Positions 7,342 to 16,281 of a stretch of DNA of 64,000 bases are shown here, in pieces (within the stretch, counting starts at the first letter, position 1; each line of letters begins with the position of its first letter). The DNA is from an uncultured Collinsella sp. (lineage in GTDB: Bacteria > Actinomycetota > Coriobacteriia > Coriobacteriales > Coriobacteriaceae), in assembly GCA_934647195.1 (NCBI GenBank), contig CAKUFD010000002.1, positions 1 through 64,000 on the forward strand. The letters are read 5' to 3'. The notes under the pieces are model-generated. The model saw only the letters and a list, made by a program, of their open reading frames with translations. It did not search any database and was not told the DNA's origin. The position numbers were made by a program, and so were the translations under genes.

Positions 7342-8793
7342 TTATTGAGCGCTGAAAACCCCGCGCGTTTTCTTGAGAATATCTTTGATCAATTGCTTGT
7401 TTGCTATCGTATGGATGGTTAACGCAATAAGGATAATGACAAATGCAAACTTTATATCAAGCGTGGCACAGGCAATTAAAAAGACAAGGGTAAATCCTGC
7501 TTCTCCAATAGCCAGTCTGCTGTGAGCGATTTCTTGTCGTTTGTTTAAAATGAACTCGGAAATATTTGCGCGTAACGCGATGCTGAGCACCATTGAGTAC
7601 AGTATGCAGTTGAGCGAATTAAATGCCAAACTTATCATTGTGAATAGGGCGCTCATGGCGACAGTACTCAAATTGATCAGTAGTAGCTTTCTTTCTAAGC
7701 GCAGGACTTTGAAATAAGTTGTGCCACAAATACTCATTTTTGCATCATATGCACAGATGGGAAGCAGTACAGCAAAATAGGTCAGACTATCAGTATATTG
7801 CGGTAGCCAACTGCCGAGAATAATTACAGCTGGGAAATAGCAAAGGTATATGTAGGGCATAAAGAGCTCGAGTGCATCCCTGAGGTTAATGTAAAGGCCA
7901 GCCTGTTCCTCTTTTGATCCTCTGCGCAATGCTGGAAAGAGAACCATTGATGCTTGGTTCACAAACATGCTGAAGAAGTTAACTAGTGAAAGCGCCATTG
8001 ATACTTTGGCAAATACGTTTATGCCCCAGTTTGAATCAATAGCTTGGCGAGCTATTCCAGTTATGAGCATGCTTGCAATTCCCGCAAACATTAGTTTTAT
8101 GCCGACTTTTATGCTTACAAGTGTTTCTTGAATAGCTGGTCCTAGGGGTAAAAAGCCCGAAGCAAGAAAGTCACGCAATTGATTGGCGCAGTAGATGAAG
8201 CAAACTAGCTTACTTACGATAAAGAAGATTATATAAGGCTCAAATGACGTGCATTTTAGTGTAATGAGTATAACCAAGAATGCTGCAAAGGATCCTCTGT
8301 CTAGCATTACTGATTTTGAGTATGATTTGGTTTCATTTATTGTCTGCAAAATGTAACCAAGGCCTGCGGACATTTGGCTAAGTACGGAATACAGTGCTGT
8401 TAAATAGAGCACTTCAACACGTGCTGCTTCGCTAACAAAACGCGATGCAGCGAGAGCAAATAGAAAGGAGAACAAAGCAACATAGCCGGTAGAAATCCAA
8501 AACTGTGAATTGATGCTGCGTTTGTTAATCGATTCTCGAGTCTTGCCGCCATTGATCAGGTAGACACCATCGATTGCACCCAGTGCGAAAAACCCCACGT
8601 AGGATGAATAGAATATGAAGAGCTGCCAATACCCGAAATTGCTTACGGATAGAAGTTTAGGAACGATAAGCGATGTCATGCAGCTTGCAAGCATCGCTAC
8701 AAATTGCGACGCAAATGCCACCGCTGTATTTGATAAAAGGGATCGCGTATCAATGGACCGTTTTTTTGCGGAAGGACTATTGGACATCTGCAT
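7342..8793 (-). CDS. Wzx-like polysaccharide flippase (MOP superfamily)
   Basis: The protein has 483 residues and is strongly hydrophobic, with about 12-14 predicted membrane segments and short charged loops. The N-terminus (TAVAFASQFVAMLASCMTSL, PKLLSVSNFGYWQLF) resembles O-antigen/teichoic acid flippases of the MOP exporter superfamily. The role would be to flip lipid-linked oligosaccharide units across the cytoplasmic membrane. It overlaps the end of the upstream glycosyltransferase gene by 17 bases, which indicates co-transcription. ATG 8793 or ATG 8787 could start it; the ribosome site is weak, consistent with translational coupling. GC is clearly lower than in the core genes. Confidence 0.8.
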   Translation of the reverse strand: MQMSNSPSAKKRSIDTRSLLSNTAVAFASQFVAMLASCMTSLIVPKLLSVSNFGYWQLFIFYSSYVGFFALGAIDGVYLINGGKTRESINKRSINSQFWISTGYVALFSFLFALAASRFVSEAARVEVLYLTALYSVLSQMSAGLGYILQTINETKSYSKSVMLDRGSFAAFLVILITLKCTSFEPYIIFFIVSKLVCFIYCANQLRDFLASGFLPLGPAIQETLVSIKVGIKLMFAGIASMLITGIARQAIDSNWGINVFAKVSMALSLVNFFSMFVNQASMVLFPALRRGSKEEQAGLYINLRDALELFMPYIYLCYFPAVIILGSWLPQYTDSLTYFAVLLPICAYDAKMSICGTTYFKVLRLERKLLLINLSTVAMSALFTMISLAFNSLNCILYSMVLSIALRANISEFILNKRQEIAHSRLAIGEAGFTLVFLIACATLDIKFAFVIILIALTIHTIANKQLIKDILKKTRGVFSAQ

Positions 8794-9874
8794 TCTTTTC
8801 TAATCCATTTATAGAATGAACAAAGGTTTGTAAATCGGCTTTGAAAACTTCTTTTTCACCTTTGATCATCGATCTATAGGGTGAAAATTCCTCGATGAGC
8901 TGTTCGTAGTTATTAAGTACGTGCTTGATGGTTTGCACGACTTCAATGGGATTGACATCTGCTTGGTTAATGCTTGCCCATTCGGGAATCGGATAGTCGT
9001 TCTCAAACGCTGCTGCACCTTGTTTTCCAGTTATGACACACGTTCCACATGCAGCAGCTTCTCTGGGGAGACGATCTTTCCCGGGATGGAAACCGAAATC
9101 GATGTAAAGCATGCTTTCTTTCATTAAGGATACTAATTGCTGGTTTGTGTAGCCCTGCAGGGGAATCCAATGAAGGTTTGGGGCTAATTTAATGAGCTGT
9201 TCGGTGTAGTGGCGCCCCTTCTTGGGGTTATAGAGTACGTTTTGCTTTCGATTGGAGAAGGATAAATAATCGATCCCAGTTCGATAATCATCGTTCACAT
9301 AATCAGATAGTTTCATAAGAGCAGATGGTGCTATGCCGTGGGAAATAGCATACTGACGCGCATATTCTGATTGGTATAGATGAATAGGAGCTTTTTTTAT
9401 CGAAGCAAATGCCCTCTTTTTTGTTTTGAGCATAAGGGCTTTGATTGCTTGTGGAATGCCCTGATTTTCGAATTTGTACTTTGGATCACACTGGATTCTG
9501 AAAAAATCTACTGATAGCCACCAGAAAATGGTAGTTGCGTTTTTGAATTGTTTTACATAGAAGGGTCGAGTTTCTGGAATTACGACATAGCTGCCTTTGG
9601 TATCGGGGATTGAATCTGCGGTAATAAATTCGCTTACATATCTTTTGTATTGTTGAGGTATGGAAGGCTCCATATTGGTTTTAGAGCGTCGGTCGTAGGC
9701 GATTACAGCGTCTAAGCCCATTTGGTTAAGCTCATATACAAGCTGATGGAGCAGTTCCGGACCGCCGGTTGTGACATTTGCGGGCGCAATAACGTAAAAC
9801 AATTCGATTCGCTTTCTCTTACTAGGTTGTGAGATTATGTTAATGGAAATAAAGCGTGGCGATAGTATTTTCAC
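8777..9874 (-). CDS. Glycosyltransferase, GT4-like
   Basis: The protein has 365 residues from a GTG start. The N-terminal half shows a Rossmann-like GT-B opening (ELFYVIAPANVTTGGPELL), with the Gly-rich loop and Glu typical of GT4 glycosyltransferases. The C-terminal nucleotide-sugar-binding region includes FGFHPGKDRLPREAAACG and CVITGKQGA, where the RE and E/G pattern contacts the donor in this fold. It would work at the cytoplasmic face, assembling the repeat unit exported by the adjacent flippase. Transcription diverges from the cytidylyltransferase gene that begins 47 bases away. Donor and acceptor sugars cannot be told. Confidence 0.7.
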   Translation of the reverse strand: MKILSPRFISINIISQPSKRKRIELFYVIAPANVTTGGPELLHQLVYELNQMGLDAVIAYDRRSKTNMEPSIPQQYKRYVSEFITADSIPDTKGSYVVIPETRPFYVKQFKNATTIFWWLSVDFFRIQCDPKYKFENQGIPQAIKALMLKTKKRAFASIKKAPIHLYQSEYARQYAISHGIAPSALMKLSDYVNDDYRTGIDYLSFSNRKQNVLYNPKKGRHYTEQLIKLAPNLHWIPLQGYTNQQLVSLMKESMLYIDFGFHPGKDRLPREAAACGTCVITGKQGAAAFENDYPIPEWASINQADVNPIEVVQTIKHVLNNYEQLIEEFSPYRSMIKGEKEVFKADLQTFVHSINGLEKNADVQ

Positions 9875-9920
9875 CGTCTTCGCTTGAACCTTAAATGACT
9901 AATACCTATTTGGGAAAAAG

Positions 9921-10673
9921 ATGAATTGCTTTTCAGAGAATAACGCTCAATCAACTTTTGTCGTCATTTTTGCTGGTGGTGTTGGCTCAAGGATGCGTGG
10001 GGCTAGAGTTCCCAAGCAATTCCTCGAACTCGGCGGAAAGCCCATTATTGCGCATACCGTTGATCATTTTGAGCAGCACAGCATGATAGATGGCATTGTT
10101 ATCGTATCCGTTGAGTCTGGCATGGAGCACATGCGCGAGATCGTTGACAAGGCCCATTACCAGAAAGTACTTTCTATCGTCCCGGGCGGAAAGACGGGTC
10201 AAGACTCTATTTTCAATGGGCTCGATGAACTCAGCCGTTTGGGCGTGACCAATAATAACTCCATTGTCCTTATTCATGATGGGGTACGCCCCTTGATTGA
10301 CGAGCAGACAATTACGGATTGCATCGAATCGGTTGCAAATAATGGTGCAACGGCGACCGTAGCCCCTTCTTCGGAAACCATCATCGAGGAGCACGACGGT
10401 GTGGTCTGTCGCGTCGTTGATCGCTCACGCTGCAAGCTCGCCCGTGCCCCTCAGGGCTTTAATTTCGCGGAGTTATATTCCGAGCATCTCCGTGCTCGCG
10501 AAGAGGGGCGGCATGACTTTATCGATTCGATTTCCCTTATGTCTCACTATGGGCATGAGGTTCATACGGTCGAGGGCCCTGCTGATAATATCAAAGTGAC
10601 AACCCAACGCGATTTCTTCGCCTTCAAGGGCTTTATGGACTACAAGGAAATGGAGCAGCTGTGGCCGCTGTAG
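9921..10673 (+). CDS. IspD/TarI-type cytidylyltransferase
   Basis: The protein has 250 residues, the usual length for the IspD/TarI family. AGGVGSRMRGARVPKQFLEL near residues 14-33 is the CTP-binding motif (GGxGxRM...PKQF). HDGVRPL and VDRSRCKLARAPQGF are further family blocks. It transfers CMP to a phosphorylated polyol, giving a CDP-activated precursor. IspD (isoprenoid) and TarI (ribitol 5-phosphate) cannot be separated by eye, but location in a surface-polymer operon next to LicD genes favours the TarI-like role. The next gene overlaps its end by 13 bases. Translation starts at ATG after a GGGAAAAAG stretch. Confidence 0.8.
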   Translation: MNCFSENNAQSTFVVIFAGGVGSRMRGARVPKQFLELGGKPIIAHTVDHFEQHSMIDGIVIVSVESGMEHMREIVDKAHYQKVLSIVPGGKTGQDSIFNGLDELSRLGVTNNNSIVLIHDGVRPLIDEQTITDCIESVANNGATATVAPSSETIIEEHDGVVCRVVDRSRCKLARAPQGFNFAELYSEHLRAREEGRHDFIDSISLMSHYGHEVHTVEGPADNIKVTTQRDFFAFKGFMDYKEMEQLWPL

Positions 10674-11707
10674 ATAAGTATCTATTTGATCGAGCATACG
10701 CAATCGCTAACCAACTAGATATCCCCTGGGCTGACCTGGCGGGTAAATCAATTATGGTTACCGGCTCTACTGGTCTTATTGGGTCTCAGCTTGTTCGAAC
10801 TCTTTTGAGCCGCAACGATACTTTTAATTCCGGATTCTCCCTTCTGTTGCCGGTTAGGAATATCGAGAAGGCTCGTGCTCTTTTTGGAGATCGAAGTGAC
10901 GTCTCGTTGTTTTCTTGGTCTCTAGGAGAGCCAATTGATTGTTCTATGGCCGCAGATTACGTGGTACATGCCGCGTGCGGTACATCGAGCAAGGCTTTTT
11001 TGGAAACGCCTGCAACCACGATTATGCAGATCGTTAATGGGGGAGAGTCTATTCTTAATTATTCGGTTTCTTCGCATGCGGAGAAAGTTCTTTTCCTTTC
11101 GACTATGGAGGTCTATGGCGAGACGCAGGGCGTTGCAACTGAGGATAACCTTGGCAAATTAGACCCTATGGTTGTGCGTAACAGCTATCCTGAGGCAAAG
11201 CGACTCGTTGAGTGCCTGTGCGCGTCGTACGCCGCGGAATACGGGTTGCCATCGGTTGTCATGCGCCTTGCTCAAACATTTGGCGAAGGCGTCAATGCTA
11301 ACGATATGCGTGTTTTTGCGGATTTTGGTCGCCATGCAATTGAGGGTCAAGATATCGTCTTGCTTAGCGATGGACTAAAACGCAATGGCTACCTTTCCGT
11401 AGATGATGCGGTGCGTGCCATTATTTTCGCATTGGTTAAGGGCGAATCGGGTCAGGCATATAACGCTGTGAATGAAGACGCGTATTGCAGCATAAAAGAG
11501 ATGGCAGAGCTTGTTTTCCGTGAGTTCGGGGCACAAGGGGCTCAGGTTCGACGCGAATATGACCCTGAGCGAGAGGCGACGTTCAGGAAATCTTCCGATT
11601 TGAGGCTTGATTCGACTAAGTTGAAGAACCTTGGTTGGGAGCCTAAAGATGATTTGACTGATATGTATCGAGCAATGATTGACTGTTGGAATGTTGGTAG
11701 CTGCTAA
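10661..11707 (+). CDS. NAD-dependent epimerase/dehydratase (extended SDR)
   Basis: The protein has 348 residues from a GTG start with GGAG upstream, overlapping the cytidylyltransferase gene by 13 bases. MVTGSTGLIGSQLVRTLL is the Rossmann NAD(P)-binding loop. FLSTMEVYGE and SYPEAKR give the Ser/Tyr-x3-Lys catalytic set of extended SDRs. The C-terminal substrate domain ends with KLKNLGWEPK, typical of sugar-nucleotide epimerases. It most likely modifies a sugar nucleotide or a CDP-linked polyol made by the preceding enzyme; tight coupling suggests a joint pathway. The exact reaction is unknown. Confidence 0.75.
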   Translation: MAAVDKYLFDRAYAIANQLDIPWADLAGKSIMVTGSTGLIGSQLVRTLLSRNDTFNSGFSLLLPVRNIEKARALFGDRSDVSLFSWSLGEPIDCSMAADYVVHAACGTSSKAFLETPATTIMQIVNGGESILNYSVSSHAEKVLFLSTMEVYGETQGVATEDNLGKLDPMVVRNSYPEAKRLVECLCASYAAEYGLPSVVMRLAQTFGEGVNANDMRVFADFGRHAIEGQDIVLLSDGLKRNGYLSVDDAVRAIIFALVKGESGQAYNAVNEDAYCSIKEMAELVFREFGAQGAQVRREYDPEREATFRKSSDLRLDSTKLKNLGWEPKDDLTDMYRAMIDCWNVGSC

Positions 11708-11791
11708 TAATATCTCCCATTATTGACGCGTTTGCTGTTTCGATGAACCACTCGTAACCTTCTATTAGCTCGATTTCGGATGTGAAATAAA

Positions 11792-12838
11792 TTGGATTCG
11801 CCTTTCTTTAGCATTATCGTCCCTGTTTACAACTCAGAGAATTATCTTTCTTCAGCCATTGACAGTATCGTTGACCAGTCTTTTGATGACTGGGAGCTTC
11901 TACTTATCGACGATGGCTCTATGGACTCTTCCGGCGCAATTTGTGACGCTTATTCTGCTGCAGATGCACGTATTAAAACGAAGCACATCGAGAACGGTGG
12001 AATGTGCCATGCTCGAAATATTGCTTTAACCGAAGCGTCTGGCAGGTATATAGCTTTTTGCGATAACGACGACCATTATCTACCGGGTTTGCTGGAATCT
12101 GTATTTAACTTTGTTGGCGAAGCCGGATTTGATGTTGACTGTATTTGCTATGGTAGATACCTAAGGCAGTACTCTGATAACGGTGCTTTGCTCTATGAGT
12201 CCGAGGTCGTTCCGCCGGTAAGGGGCATATACGTCGCTGAAGAGATTGTAAATAGCTATGAATATATCGCTGCTTCATCTGATGGTGTTTGGAGTAGGTG
12301 CTACCGGAGGGAATTTCTATTCCAAAATCAACTTGTTTTTGATGAGTCTCTGCGCCACGGTGCGGAGGATATTCTTTTTAATACGTTGGTGGTCTCTCGT
12401 GCGAATTCAATTGGATTGATTCCGGTCTCTTATTATGAATGGCTTCGTCGGGAAGGGCATAGCACCTCGATGGCGGTAAGCCCTGATGCTATTGATGGGA
12501 TAGATCGGGCCCTTTCCATCGAAGTTGCTTTTTTGTGTGGTAACGGTTTCGATAAGAAGAACCCCCGGGCTTTTTCACGGCGTATAGTTAGCCAGATGCC
12601 ATTTCAAATTGTAAATGTCAGAAGGAAAAGAGTTAAATCGCTTACGATCGAAAAACCTCTTTATGAGATGCTGAGAGGGATTTATGCGAAGTACGACGAT
12701 TTGATTGTACGCAAAGAGCTGCTTCCTGCGCACAGGGTTGAATATACGTTGCTGATGGGCGAGCACTATAGACTTCTATTGTGGTTCGTTTTGTTTTCGG
12801 GACTGATTTCGCGAATCGTTGGTATCGAAAAAGCCTAA
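11792..12838 (+). CDS. Family 2 glycosyltransferase
   Basis: The protein has 348 residues. TTG is the only start near the conserved N-terminus FFSIIVPVYNSENYL. The GT-A fold is shown by LLIDDGSMDSSG (nucleotide-binding Asp residues) and AFCDNDDHYLPG, a variant of the DxD metal-binding motif (DNDD in place of DADD). The C-terminal ~120 residues are basic and end in a hydrophobic stretch (LLLWFVLFSGLISRIVGI), so the enzyme is probably membrane-associated. It lies between sugar-modifying and phosphotransfer genes, consistent with adding one sugar to the repeat unit. The donor is unknown. Confidence 0.8.
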   Translation: MDSPFFSIIVPVYNSENYLSSAIDSIVDQSFDDWELLLIDDGSMDSSGAICDAYSAADARIKTKHIENGGMCHARNIALTEASGRYIAFCDNDDHYLPGLLESVFNFVGEAGFDVDCICYGRYLRQYSDNGALLYESEVVPPVRGIYVAEEIVNSYEYIAASSDGVWSRCYRREFLFQNQLVFDESLRHGAEDILFNTLVVSRANSIGLIPVSYYEWLRREGHSTSMAVSPDAIDGIDRALSIEVAFLCGNGFDKKNPRAFSRRIVSQMPFQIVNVRRKRVKSLTIEKPLYEMLRGIYAKYDDLIVRKELLPAHRVEYTLLMGEHYRLLLWFVLFSGLISRIVGIEKA

Positions 12839-12951
12839 GCTCTTGTCATACGCCTCATCCAAATGGGCAATTGCGTTACGGTAGTCCTGCTTGCATGAAT
12901 TTCCGGATTAGTTGCCTTGTTTCCTATGTTAGATTGTCGGGTGCCATAGAT

Positions 12952-14025
12952 ATGCTCAATTTTACTGTTGGTCCAGTTATGTCTGATCCAGAGGTCCTTG
13001 CTATCGGTTCCGAGCAGGTGCCGTATTTTAGAACGCCTGAGTTCTCTGAGGTAATGCTTCAGAATGAGAAGCTGTTTCTCCAATTTGTTGATGCCCCCAA
13101 AGATTCCCGTGCTGTTTTTATCACTGGGTCGGGCACCGCATCGCTCGAGGCGTCGGTGACAAATGTTCTGTCATCAGAGGATAGAGCCCTTGTTGTGGTT
13201 GGCGGCAGTTTTGGCAAACGCTTTTCACAACTTTGCGATATCCATGGAATCCCGCATGATGATATCGAGCTTCCCTTTGGCAGTACTTTAACTCCCGAAA
13301 TCTTGGGCCAATATGACCAAAAGGGTTATACCGCCCTTTTGGTTAATATCCATGAGACCTCGACGGGCGTTCTTTATGATGCATCAATGTTGTCGAGCTT
13401 CTGCAAGCGCAACGATATGCTATTCATCATGGACGCCGTCAGTGCTTTCTTGGCCGATCCTTTGAGCATGGTAGAACTTGGCGTCGATGTTTTCATCACT
13501 GGCTCACAGAAAGCTCTTGCGTGCCCACCGGGCGTTTCTCTTATTGCGCTTTCGAGCAGAGCAGTTGACAGAGTGCTGGCGAATGATCCTGGTTGTATGT
13601 ACCTTGATCTCCGTTTGGCGCTAAAAAATGCTGAACGTGGTCAGACGCCGTTTACCCCTGCTGTTGGTACGCTGCTGCAGATCAATAGGCGTCTTAACGT
13701 AATTGCAGAGAACGGCGGGCCTTCTGTAGAGGTCGAGCGCGTGGCTTCTTTGGCTCGAGATTTTAGGTCGCGTATCGCCGGCCTACCTCTCGAACAAGTT
13801 TCTCCTGCTCCATCTAATGCGGTAACTATCCTCCATCCGATCCACGCTTCTGCTCGCGATATCTTTGCAACTCTTAAAGATCGTTATGGCATTTGGGTTT
13901 GCCCCAACGGCGGCGAGCTTGCCGATAAGGTATTTCGCGTCGGTCATATAGGTTGTCTTACGGTTGAAGACAATACCCAGTTGATCATTGCGCTTGAAGA
14001 TATGCTGTCTAAGGGTCTTCTATAG
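12952..14025 (+). CDS. PLP-dependent class V aminotransferase, PhnW-like
   Basis: The protein has 357 residues from ATG 12952; the open frame extends upstream but the family N-terminus begins at MLNFTVGPVM. The opening FTVGPVMSDPEV and FITGSGTASLEA are typical of the 2-aminoethylphosphonate/serine-pyruvate aminotransferase branch. DAVSAF holds the PLP-ring Asp (residue 161) and GSQKALACPPG the Schiff-base Lys (residue 187). PhnW interconverts 2-aminoethylphosphonate and phosphonoacetaldehyde. No PEP mutase or phosphonopyruvate decarboxylase is in the window, so the substrate here may differ. Its neighbour in the operon is a cytidylyltransferase fusion, which suggests making an amino-alcohol or phosphonate head group for a surface polymer. 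Confidence 0.7.
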   Translation: MLNFTVGPVMSDPEVLAIGSEQVPYFRTPEFSEVMLQNEKLFLQFVDAPKDSRAVFITGSGTASLEASVTNVLSSEDRALVVVGGSFGKRFSQLCDIHGIPHDDIELPFGSTLTPEILGQYDQKGYTALLVNIHETSTGVLYDASMLSSFCKRNDMLFIMDAVSAFLADPLSMVELGVDVFITGSQKALACPPGVSLIALSSRAVDRVLANDPGCMYLDLRLALKNAERGQTPFTPAVGTLLQINRRLNVIAENGGPSVEVERVASLARDFRSRIAGLPLEQVSPAPSNAVTILHPIHASARDIFATLKDRYGIWVCPNGGELADKVFRVGHIGCLTVEDNTQLIIALEDMLSKGLL

Positions 14026-14043
14026 ACATAGGGCTGGATTACC

Positions 14044-15363
14044 ATGGTGAAAGTAATTACATACGGTACGTACGATATGCTCCACTATGGTCATATTCGT
14101 CTTTTGGAGCGAGCTCGTGAGCTTGGCGATTACTTGATTGTTGGTGTCACTGCTGACGATTTTGATCGTTCGCGCGGAAAGATCAACGTGGAGCAATCTC
14201 TTGCCGAGCGTATGGAAGGCGTACGAGCCACGGGGCTTGCTGATGAGATTATCGTCGAAGAGTACGAAGGCCAAAAAATTGATGATATTCAGCGCTATGA
14301 CGTTGATATTTTTACAGTTGGTTCTGATTGGCGTGGGCATTTCGACTATTTGAATGATTATTGCCGCGTTGTGTATCTCGATCGAACAGAAGGTATTTCC
14401 AGTACTGAGATAAGGAGCAAAAGGCAGTCGATAAAGATGTCCTTTGTCGGTTCTGGTCCCGTGCTTGACAAGTATATTGCCGAGAGTTCTTTCGTTAATG
14501 GAATGGAAGAAGAAGGGCGTCTGGTTGCACCAAGGGTGGCAGATGCTCCAAAGGGCGAATTCGATGAGCTTCTTTCTCGAAGTGAAGCGGTCTTCTTTGC
14601 TACTCATCCTGATGGCCATTATGAAGAAGTTGCAGCAGCGCTTGATAGGGGAGTCCATGTTTTGTGTGAGTCTCCGATTGCAAAGACGGAGATGCAGGCT
14701 CGGGAGCTCCAAGTTATCGCCCGCAATCGTGGTTTGATTTTAATGGATGCCATTAAGACTGCGCATGCAACGGCATATTCGCGGCTTCTTTTGCTTGCAA
14801 AGACCGGGGCGATTGGACGGATTGTTTCAGTTGACGCCAACTGTACGGGAATGAGCGGCTTCTGTGCCGACAAAGCCAAAGCCGGCGCTATTCAGGGTTC
14901 AATGGATTATTGGGCGCCAACAGCTGTATTGCCTATTTTCCAACTTCTTGGCGATTCTTTTGTTGAAGAGCGGTACGTAACGTTTGGGGACAGCTCAATT
15001 GCTGGTTCAGATGCCTTTACTCGTGCTTCCTATGTATTCGCCGATGCTGTAGCTTCGTTTAAGGTCGGCCGTTCGGTAAAAACCGAAGGAGAGCTTGTTG
15101 TTTCCGGAACAAAGGGCTACATCTACGTTCCGGCTCCATGGTGGAAAACTGATTATTTTGAGGTTCGCCATGAGAATTCTGATTGCAATAAGCGCTATTT
15201 CTATCAGCTTGATGGCGAAGGAATTCGAAACCAGCTTGCTGCCTTTTCTCGCGCAATCGAGCATGGAGTTGCTGCGTCGGGAATCACGGCTGACGATTCC
15301 ATTGCAATTGCACGCGTGTTTGAACATTTCGCTTGCGCTGATTTTACGAGACATATTTATTAA
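14044..15363 (+). CDS. Fusion of glycerol-3-phosphate-type cytidylyltransferase and Gfo/Idh/MocA-family oxidoreductase
   Basis: The protein has 439 residues. Residues 1-~130 are a TagD/TarD-like nucleotidyltransferase: GTYDMLHYGHIRLLERA (HxGH) and RTEGISSTEIR are the CTP-binding motifs. From ~residue 138 a second domain starts with SFVGSGPVLDKYI, continues through VFFATHPDGHYEEVAAAL and HVLCESPIAKTEMQA, and matches Gfo/Idh/MocA NAD(P)-dependent dehydrogenases (the E-x-P-x-A-K block). One chain would both oxidise or reduce a polyol-type substrate and activate a phosphate ester with CTP. There is no frameshift between the domains. The next gene is a LicD transferase, the expected consumer of a CDP-linked head group. 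Confidence 0.8.
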   Translation: MVKVITYGTYDMLHYGHIRLLERARELGDYLIVGVTADDFDRSRGKINVEQSLAERMEGVRATGLADEIIVEEYEGQKIDDIQRYDVDIFTVGSDWRGHFDYLNDYCRVVYLDRTEGISSTEIRSKRQSIKMSFVGSGPVLDKYIAESSFVNGMEEEGRLVAPRVADAPKGEFDELLSRSEAVFFATHPDGHYEEVAAALDRGVHVLCESPIAKTEMQARELQVIARNRGLILMDAIKTAHATAYSRLLLLAKTGAIGRIVSVDANCTGMSGFCADKAKAGAIQGSMDYWAPTAVLPIFQLLGDSFVEERYVTFGDSSIAGSDAFTRASYVFADAVASFKVGRSVKTEGELVVSGTKGYIYVPAPWWKTDYFEVRHENSDCNKRYFYQLDGEGIRNQLAAFSRAIEHGVAASGITADDSIAIARVFEHFACADFTRHIY

Positions 15364-15408
15364 CGCTATAGTGAATGGCGGTAATTTACCGTTCTATTTG
15401 GAGCGAAA

Positions 15409-16281
15409 TTGTTATTTAAGCCTTACGACAGTGAGACCCTTGAAAAGGTCCACAAGATTAACCTCTTCATTTATCAAGACTTTGCCGATCTTTGCGCGCG
15501 TCATGATATCAATTATTTTGCTATTTCGGGAACTGCTATCGGTGCCTTGCGACACAAGGGCTTTATTCCCTGGGATGATGATATCGACATCGCTATGCTG
15601 CGTGACGATTACGAGCGGTTCGTTAAGTATGCCGAGGTGGAGCTATCTGATAAGTATTATTTGATGGGTCCCGAGTTTAATCACAAGTACTATAACCTCA
15701 AGCCTCATTTAGTCTTAAAGGATACAACGTTTGTTACTAATGAGGCATGGTCTTCCGGGTATAGACCGGGTTTCTTCCTTGACCTGTTTATTTACGACAA
15801 TATCCCGACCGATCCTGTTGAGCTTGCAAAGTATCATCGCCAGTGCAAGATTTATACCGTTCTCTGGTTTGCATATCACGTTCACTTTGAAAAGCTTTTG
15901 GATACACAAAGTGCTTTTCTGGGGAAGGCAAAGTATATTCTTAGCTTCCTTATCGGTAGCTTGCTTCGCGCAATTCCTGGGTGCGAAGCGCGGATTTGGA
16001 AGGGATATGACTCTCTTTCAAAGAAATATCGCGGTAAAACTGAGAGATACTCAGCTCTCACCGATTATGGCATGACCTATATGTATGTCGACAAAGATGA
16101 GATCTTCCCCCTTGTTGATATGCCGTTCGAGAATACGAGTGTCAAGCTTGTTCGTGAGTACGAGAGACAGGTTAGTAGGCATATGGGTCCGGACTATATG
16201 CAACTTCCGCCGCTTGAAAAGCGAACCAATCATTTCCCTAAAGAGCTTGATTTTGGCAAATATGATGAGGTGTTGAAATAA
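15409..16281 (+). CDS. LicD-family phosphotransferase (first copy)
   Basis: The protein has 290 residues from a TTG start with GGAG six bases upstream. The LicD signature is complete: AISGTAIGALRHKGFIPWDD followed by DIDIAML supplies the G-S/T-x-LG/A-R-H-G-IPWDDDID core. Family members move phosphocholine or polyol-phosphate from a CDP carrier onto a glycan. FFLDLFIYDNIP is the second conserved block. The next LicD gene starts within its stop codon (TAATG), so the two are translationally coupled. Which head group is used is not shown; the adjacent CDP-forming enzymes are the natural suppliers. Confidence 0.85.
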   Translation: MLFKPYDSETLEKVHKINLFIYQDFADLCARHDINYFAISGTAIGALRHKGFIPWDDDIDIAMLRDDYERFVKYAEVELSDKYYLMGPEFNHKYYNLKPHLVLKDTTFVTNEAWSSGYRPGFFLDLFIYDNIPTDPVELAKYHRQCKIYTVLWFAYHVHFEKLLDTQSAFLGKAKYILSFLIGSLLRAIPGCEARIWKGYDSLSKKYRGKTERYSALTDYGMTYMYVDKDEIFPLVDMPFENTSVKLVREYERQVSRHMGPDYMQLPPLEKRTNHFPKELDFGKYDEVLK

